Assembly: GCA_913060655.1 (NCBI GenBank)
Contig: CAJXTG010000004.1
Location: 1-64,000 of the forward strand
Source of the DNA: an uncultured Nitriliruptoraceae bacterium
Lineage (GTDB): Bacteria; Actinomycetota; Nitriliruptoria; Nitriliruptorales; Nitriliruptoraceae
Direction of reading: 5' to 3'
Length of the DNA: 64,000 nucleotides
Below the pieces are notes generated by a model. The model had not been told where the DNA came from. It searched no databases and saw only the letters and a list, made by a program, of their open reading frames with translations. Below, in pieces: positions 59,521-64,000 of the stretch. Position 1 is the stretch's first letter. Each line of letters begins with the position of its first letter. The translations under genes were made by a program, and so were the position numbers.

Positions 59521-60846
59521 ATGTCACGTCTGCGGGTCCTCGACCTCCGAGGCGACCGGAGCGACCCCCGCGACCGGATGCCGCGCCCACGCATCGACCT
59601 CGAGGCGGCCCGTGCGGGCGTGCTCGACAGCATCGCGGCCGTCGCCGCCGACGGTGACGACGCGCTCGTGCGGCTGACCGCCCGCTTCGACGGCGTGGAC
59701 GTCGCCGACGGGCTCGTCGTCCCCGACGCGGTGCTCGACGCGGCGCTCGACGACCTGGACCCGGGGCTGCGCGGGGCGATCGAACGCGCGGCGGACCAGG
59801 TGCGTTGGTTCCACGAGCGGGCCCGTCCCGCCGACTGGGAGGACGTCCGTGACGGCGCCCGGATGGGGGTGTGGCACCGTCCCGTCACCCGCGCCGGCGT
59901 GTACGTGCCCGGCGGCAAGGCCGTGTACCCCTCGACGGTCATCATGACCGTCGTCCCCGCCCGCGTCGCCGGCGTCGAGGAGCTCGTGCTCTGCACCCCG
60001 CCGACCGGGGTCGGCCCTAACGGGTCGCCCGACGGCTGGCCCGACCGGACCATCCTCGCCGCCGCACGCCTGCTCGGGGTCGACCGGGTCGTGCGTGTCG
60101 GTGGGGCGCAGGCGGTCGCGGCGATGGCCCACGGCACCGCCAGCGTGCCCCGCTGCGACGTCGTCGTCGGTCCGGGCAACCTGTACGTGTCGCTCGCGAA
60201 GCAGCTCCTCGCCGCGGAGGGTCGCATCGGGACCGACGGCTACGCCGGACCGACCGAGATCGGCATCGTCGCCGACGACACCGCCGACCCGGCCGTGCTC
60301 GCCGCCGACCTCGTCGCCCAGGCCGAGCACGACGAGCTCGCGACCGCGCTGCTCATCACCACCGACGCCGACGGTGTCGCGGCCGTCGAACGTGCGCTCG
60401 AGCAGGAGGTCGCCCGCGCCCACCACCGGGAACGCGTCGAGGCGGCCCTCGCCGGCCAGGGGACCGTCGCCCTCGTCGACGACATCGACCACGCCGTCGC
60501 CGTCGCCGAGGCGTTCGCCGCCGAGCACCTCGAGGTGCACACGCGTGCGGCCCGGGAGGTCGCCGCCCGCATCCGCTACGCGGGGACGACGTTCATCGGT
60601 CGGGACACGCCCGTCAGCCTCGGCGACTACGCGGCCGGTCCGAACCACACCCTCCCGACGTCCGGCACGGCGCGCTTCCAGGGCGGGCTGACGACGGCGT
60701 CGTTCCTCGTCCCCGTCAACTTCGTCGAGTACGACCGGCCGGCGCTGGAGGACCTCGCCGACAGCGTCCGGATGCTGTCCGACGCCGAGCAGCTCCCGGC
60801 GCACTGGCGTGCCGTCGAGGTGCGGCTCGACGGGCCGTCCCGATGA
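59521..60846 (+). CDS. hisD: Histidinol dehydrogenase
   Basis: 441-residue NAD- and zinc-dependent enzyme performing the last two steps of histidine synthesis. Landmarks: RPADWEDVRDGARMGVWHRPV, GVYVPGGKAVYPSTVIM, VGPGNLYVSLAKQLL, DGYAGPTEIGIVAD, and GPNHTLPTSGTARFQGGL with the zinc/catalytic His. ATG 59521 is preceded by a GGAGCACGC sequence. First gene of a tight his operon in the order D-C-B-H-A-F; the hisC ATG overlaps its stop. Confidence 0.97.
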   Translation: MSRLRVLDLRGDRSDPRDRMPRPRIDLEAARAGVLDSIAAVAADGDDALVRLTARFDGVDVADGLVVPDAVLDAALDDLDPGLRGAIERAADQVRWFHERARPADWEDVRDGARMGVWHRPVTRAGVYVPGGKAVYPSTVIMTVVPARVAGVEELVLCTPPTGVGPNGSPDGWPDRTILAAARLLGVDRVVRVGGAQAVAAMAHGTASVPRCDVVVGPGNLYVSLAKQLLAAEGRIGTDGYAGPTEIGIVADDTADPAVLAADLVAQAEHDELATALLITTDADGVAAVERALEQEVARAHHRERVEAALAGQGTVALVDDIDHAVAVAEAFAAEHLEVHTRAAREVAARIRYAGTTFIGRDTPVSLGDYAAGPNHTLPTSGTARFQGGLTTASFLVPVNFVEYDRPALEDLADSVRMLSDAEQLPAHWRAVEVRLDGPSR

Positions 60847-61964
60847 GCGGCGCCGGCGACCCGGAGCTCGGGCCGCCGCCGGTCCGCGACGACCTGGCGG
60901 ACGTCGAGCCCTACGGCGCGCCGCAGCTGGACGTGCCGGTCCGGCTCAACACCAACGAGACGCCCGAGCCGCCCCCGGCGGCGTTCGTCGCCGAGCTCGC
61001 CCGACGCCTGCCCGAGCTGCGCCTGAACCGCTACCCGGACCGTGAGGCGCTCGCGCTGCGCACCGCCCTCGCCGCGCGCGAGGGGCTGCCGGTCGCCCGG
61101 GTGTGGGCCGCGAACGGCTCCAACGAGGTCCTGCTCCAGGTCCTCCAGGCCTACGGCGGTCCCGGACGGACGGCCCTGCTGTTCCGCCCGGGCTACTCGA
61201 TGTACCCGGAGCTGTGCCGCACGACCGGCACCGCGACCCGGACGGTGACGCTCGCGGAGGACGGTCGGCTCCCGCTCGCCACCGTCACCGCCGACGTCGC
61301 CGCGATCGTCGCCGAGGACGACCCGGTCGTCACCCTGCTCGCCAACCCGAACAACCCCACCGGTGCGCTCGTCGACCACGACGTCGTGCGGGCCCTGCAC
61401 GACACGGTGCGCGGCCTCGTCGTCGTCGACGAGGCCTACGTCGAGTTCGCGCCCGACGGGGCGAGCGTGCGCGACCTGCTCGACGAGCTGCCGCGGCTCG
61501 TCGTCAGCCGGACGTTCTCCAAGGCGTTCCGGCTCGCCGGCCTGCGACTCGGCTACCTCCTCGGGCCGGCGCAGGTCATGGCCGACCTGCGCCGCGTCCG
61601 GCTGCCCTACCACCTCGACGCCATCACCCAGCTCGCCGGCATCATCGCGCTCGAGCAGGAGGACGGCTTCCTCGCCCACCGCGGGCGGACCGCCGACGAG
61701 CGGGAGCGCCTCGCGGCGCTGCTCGGACGGCTCGCCGGCGTCGACGTCCTGCCGTCCGCGGCGAACTTCCTGCTCGTGCGCACCGCGCGGACCGACGTGT
61801 TCGACCGGCTGCTCGAGCACGGGGTGCTCGTCCGTGACCTATCGTCCGCGGTGGGTCGACCCGGGACGTGGCGGGTGACCGTCGGGACCCCCGAGGAGAA
61901 CGACCGCCTCGTCGCCGCCCTCGCGGCGGTGACCGCACCGGACGACGCAGGACAGGAGCGCTGA
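60843..61964 (+). CDS. hisC: Histidinol-phosphate aminotransferase
   Basis: 373-residue PLP fold-type I aminotransferase. VRLNTNETPEPPP at the substrate entrance, LNRYPDREALALR, NPNNPTGALV, VVVDEAYVEF (Asp to the pyridine nitrogen) and SRTFSKAFRLAGLRLGY with the Schiff-base lysine. ATG 60843 overlaps the hisD stop (ATGA), and its stop overlaps the hisB ATG (TGATG). Paralogous aromatic aminotransferases exist in this family, but the operon position fixes the role. Confidence 0.95.
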   Translation: MSGAGDPELGPPPVRDDLADVEPYGAPQLDVPVRLNTNETPEPPPAAFVAELARRLPELRLNRYPDREALALRTALAAREGLPVARVWAANGSNEVLLQVLQAYGGPGRTALLFRPGYSMYPELCRTTGTATRTVTLAEDGRLPLATVTADVAAIVAEDDPVVTLLANPNNPTGALVDHDVVRALHDTVRGLVVVDEAYVEFAPDGASVRDLLDELPRLVVSRTFSKAFRLAGLRLGYLLGPAQVMADLRRVRLPYHLDAITQLAGIIALEQEDGFLAHRGRTADERERLAALLGRLAGVDVLPSAANFLLVRTARTDVFDRLLEHGVLVRDLSSAVGRPGTWRVTVGTPEENDRLVAALAAVTAPDDAGQER

Positions 61965-62548
61965 TGGCCCGCACCGCCCACGTGCAGCGTGGCACGCAGG
62001 AGACCGGCGTCGAGGTCACCCTCGACCTCGACGGGGAGGGCACGAGCGACGTCACCACCGGCGTGCCGTTCTTCGACCACATGCTCGACCAGCTGGGCCG
62101 GCACGGTCGGCTCGCGCTGCAGATCCGGACCGAGGGCGACCTCGCCATCGACGCGCACCACACCGTCGAGGACACCGGCATCGCCCTCGGCCAGGCCCTC
62201 GCGGAGGCGTGGGGGGACCGCAGCGGCGTCGAGCGGTTCGGGGACGCGACCGTGCCGATCGACGAGGCGCTCACCCGCGTCGCGATCGACCTGTCCGGCC
62301 GCCCCTACCTCGTGTGGGAGGTCGACACCCCCGTCGAGGTGGTCGGCACGTTCGAGACGACGCTCGTCAAGCACTTCTTCGAGGCGCTCGTCGCGAACGC
62401 ACGGATCACGCTGCACGTGACCAACCTCGCGGGGGACAACACGCACCACATCTTCGAGTCGGTGTTCAAGGCGGTCGCGGTCGCGCTACGCCGTGCGGTG
62501 GCCGTGACCTCCACGGGCGTCCCGTCGACCAAGGGTGTCCTGCAGTGA
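61964..62548 (+). CDS. hisB: Imidazoleglycerol-phosphate dehydratase
   Basis: 194-residue monofunctional HisB, without the phosphatase domain of the E. coli protein. Manganese-binding motifs: FFDHMLDQLGRHG, IDAHHTVEDTGIALG, KHFFEALVANARITLHV and GDNTHHIFESVFKAVAVALRRAV (read in parts). It converts IGP to imidazole acetol phosphate. ATG 61964 shares a base with the hisC stop, and the hisH GTG overlaps its stop. A separate histidinol phosphatase must be encoded elsewhere. Confidence 0.97.
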   Translation: MARTAHVQRGTQETGVEVTLDLDGEGTSDVTTGVPFFDHMLDQLGRHGRLALQIRTEGDLAIDAHHTVEDTGIALGQALAEAWGDRSGVERFGDATVPIDEALTRVAIDLSGRPYLVWEVDTPVEVVGTFETTLVKHFFEALVANARITLHVTNLAGDNTHHIFESVFKAVAVALRRAVAVTSTGVPSTKGVLQ

Positions 62549-63177
62549 CGCGGCCCCTCCGGGCCGCCGTCCTCGACTACGACGCCGGCAACGTCCGTTC
62601 GGCGCGCCGTGGCGTCGAGGCCGCCGGAGCCGTCGCGACCATCACCGACGACCCCGAGGTCGCCGACGCGGCCGACGCGCTCGTCATCCCCGGCGTCGGC
62701 CACTTCGGCACCTGCAGCCGCCGGCTCCGTGACCGCGGCCTCGAGGACGTCGTGCGCGCGTTCGTCGCCGACGGCCGGCCCGTCCTCGGCATCTGCGTCG
62801 GGATGCAGCTGCTGTACGCCGGCTCCGAGGAGTCCGACGAGCCGGGGCTCGGGCTGCTGCCGGGTCGGGTCGTGCGCTTCGCCGACGCGGGCGTCGTGCC
62901 GCACATGGGCTGGGACGTCGTCGACGTGGTGCGACCCGATCCGGTCCTCACCGCGGTCGACGGGCACCGCTGCTACTTCGCGCACTCCTACTACGCGGTG
63001 CCCGAGGACGAGGGGCACGTCCTCGCCCGCTGCACCTACGGCGGGGAGACGTTCCCCTGCGCCGTGCGGGAGGGCAGCGTCGTCGGCACCCAGTTCCACC
63101 CGGAGAAGTCCGGGACGGTCGGTGCACGCGTGCTCGCCGACTGGGTCGCCGCCGCGGCGGGCGAGGTCGTGCGATGA
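62545..63177 (+). CDS. hisH: Imidazole glycerol phosphate synthase, glutaminase subunit
   Basis: 210-residue class I glutamine amidotransferase supplying ammonia to HisF. The nucleophile is the Cys in VLGICVGMQLLYAGS; the catalytic His-x-Glu lies in GTQFHPEKSG. The oxyanion strand PGVGHFGTC and PHMGWD are family typical. GTG 62545 overlaps the hisB stop (GTGA), and its stop overlaps the hisA ATG (ATGA). Its partner HisF begins just before the window ends. Confidence 0.96.
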   Translation: MTRPLRAAVLDYDAGNVRSARRGVEAAGAVATITDDPEVADAADALVIPGVGHFGTCSRRLRDRGLEDVVRAFVADGRPVLGICVGMQLLYAGSEESDEPGLGLLPGRVVRFADAGVVPHMGWDVVDVVRPDPVLTAVDGHRCYFAHSYYAVPEDEGHVLARCTYGGETFPCAVREGSVVGTQFHPEKSGTVGARVLADWVAAAAGEVVR

Positions 63178-63914
63178 GCGACGCACCCTTCACGCTGTAC
63201 CCGGCGGTCGACATCCGTGACGGGCGGGCGGTGCGCCTCACGCAGGGCCGGGCCGACGCGGCGACCGAGTACGACGACCCCGTCGAGGCGGCGCTGCGCT
63301 TCGCGGCGACGGGGACGCGCTGGCTGCACGTCGTCGACCTCGACGCGGCGTTCACCGGCGAGCCCCGCAACCGCCGGCTCATCGAACGGATCGTCGCCGC
63401 GACCGGCTGCGACGTGCAGGCGTCGGGAGGGGTGCGCACCGTCGACGACGTGCGCGGCGCCCTCGACCTCGGCGCGGCGCGGGTCGTCGTCGGGACGATG
63501 GCGCTGACCGACCCGGCGTTCGTCCCCGCCGCGCTCGACGTCGCGGGGGACCGTCTCGCCGTCGGGCTCGACGCGCGCGGCGGCACGCTGCGGGCACGGG
63601 GGTGGACCGAGGACGCCGGCGACCTGTTCGAGGTGCTCGCCCGCCTCGACGCGCTGGGCGTCGCCCGGTTCGTCTTCACCGACATCGAGACGGACGGGAT
63701 GCTCAGCGGCCCCAACCTGGCGATGCTCCGCAGGGTCGCGGACGCGACGTCCGCGGCGGTGACCGCGTCCGGTGGTGTCGCGTCGGTCGCCGACCTCGTC
63801 ACCCTCGCGACGCTCCACCCGCGCGTGGACGGCGCCATCGTCGGACGGGCCCTGTACAGCGGGGACGTCGACCTCGCGGAGGCGCTGGCCGCCGTGGCCG
63901 CGGTCGCCGGATGA
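63174..63914 (+). CDS. hisA: Phosphoribosylformimino-AICAR-P isomerase (HisA; possibly PriA)
   Basis: 246-residue TIM barrel. LYPAVDIRDGRAVRLTQG with the first catalytic Asp, LHVVDLDAAFTGEPRN, VQASGGVRTVDDV, VVGTMAL, FVFTDIETDGMLSGPNL with the second Asp, and GGVASVADL. In actinobacteria lacking trpF this enzyme can also act in tryptophan synthesis (PriA); this window has no trpF, but the rest of the genome is unseen. ATG 63174 overlaps the hisH stop, and its stop overlaps the hisF ATG. Confidence 0.94.
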   Translation: MSDAPFTLYPAVDIRDGRAVRLTQGRADAATEYDDPVEAALRFAATGTRWLHVVDLDAAFTGEPRNRRLIERIVAATGCDVQASGGVRTVDDVRGALDLGAARVVVGTMALTDPAFVPAALDVAGDRLAVGLDARGGTLRARGWTEDAGDLFEVLARLDALGVARFVFTDIETDGMLSGPNLAMLRRVADATSAAVTASGGVASVADLVTLATLHPRVDGAIVGRALYSGDVDLAEALAAVAAVAG

Positions 63915-64000
63915 CCCCGGCGGTGGCAGGGTCGGACGCGGGACGGTCGGCGCGCACGGACCGGCTCGCCGCACGGGTCATCCCGTGCCTCGACGTGGAG
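63911..64000 (+). CDS. hisF: Imidazole glycerol phosphate synthase cyclase subunit HisF, 5' fragment
   Basis: Only the first 30 codons are in the window. After a 20-residue Ala/Gly/Arg extension the sequence reads LAARVIPCLDVE, the start of HisF (usually LAKRIIPCLDV), including the conserved Cys and the first catalytic Asp. The N-terminal extension is longer than usual, and a later start is possible but no ATG/GTG follows close to the domain. ATG 63911 overlaps the hisA stop (ATGA), continuing the operon coupling. Confidence 0.88.
   Translation, partial: MTPAVAGSDAGRSARTDRLAARVIPCLDVE

Overview
The window is about 64 kb of very GC-rich DNA with tightly packed genes, 4-nt ATGA/GTGA overlaps and many GTG starts. 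The gene families (SepF-linked FtsZ, DUF3040, DUF6504, TraR/DksA, DnaE2, type I-beta DAHP synthase, mraZ-rsmH-ftsL dcw cluster, DAP-type MurE) point to an actinomycete (Actinomycetota). A deep lineage such as Nitriliruptoria is my guess, not something the sequence proves. I see no transposase, integrase, phage gene, CRISPR array, rRNA or tRNA. The window looks like ordinary chromosome with several well-formed regulatory sites.

Layout. 0-9.6 kb: Fe-S carrier ErpA, an EamA transporter, a receiver-like protein, TrpD, CsaA, a thioredoxin-fold protein, a DEDD exonuclease/GIY-YIG fusion, MutM, a DUF309 protein, a YacP-like NYN protein and a PimB-like glycosyltransferase. 9.7-16.2 kb: a multi-TM protein with a C-terminal EEP phosphodiesterase domain, then a coupled run of carboxylesterase, SRPBCC protein, ROK kinase and S9 peptidase. 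16.3-21.8 kb: PlsC, MsrB, GlpK, phosphofructokinase and DAHP synthase. The DAHP synthase gene is preceded by a 25-codon leader ORF rich in Tyr/Phe/Trp codons and by mutually exclusive hairpins, a textbook attenuator layout. 22.1-25.7 kb: a three-gene membrane/zinc-ribbon operon of unknown role and two divergent lipoproteins. 25.7-31 kb: a LexA-box-controlled operon DUF6504-dnaE2-dinB, a translesion cassette without imuA'/imuB.

33-50 kb: the division and cell wall (dcw) cluster mraZ-rsmH-ftsL-ftsI-murE-murF-mraY-ftsW-murG-murC-murB-ftsQ-ftsZ-pgeF-PLPBP-sepF-yggT. murD is missing from its usual place between mraY and ftsW. The region before mraZ carries a strong terminator, a recognisable -35/-10 promoter and an array of TGGAG motifs that looks like an MraZ operator. 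50-55.7 kb: inverted ileS with a small HExxH protein, then traR/dksA, lspA (apparently starting at CTG) and an RluD-type pseudouridine synthase. 55.8-64 kb: replicative dnaE1, then hisD-hisC-hisB-hisH-hisA and the start of hisF.

Nearly every transcription unit is preceded by a TANNNT -10 hexamer (often TAGGCT, TACGCT, TACCCT or TAGCCT) a short distance upstream. At mutM, traR/dksA and the aromatic leader peptide the spacing implies leaderless or nearly leaderless mRNA. All calls rest on reading the sequence and recalled family motifs; no database search was run.
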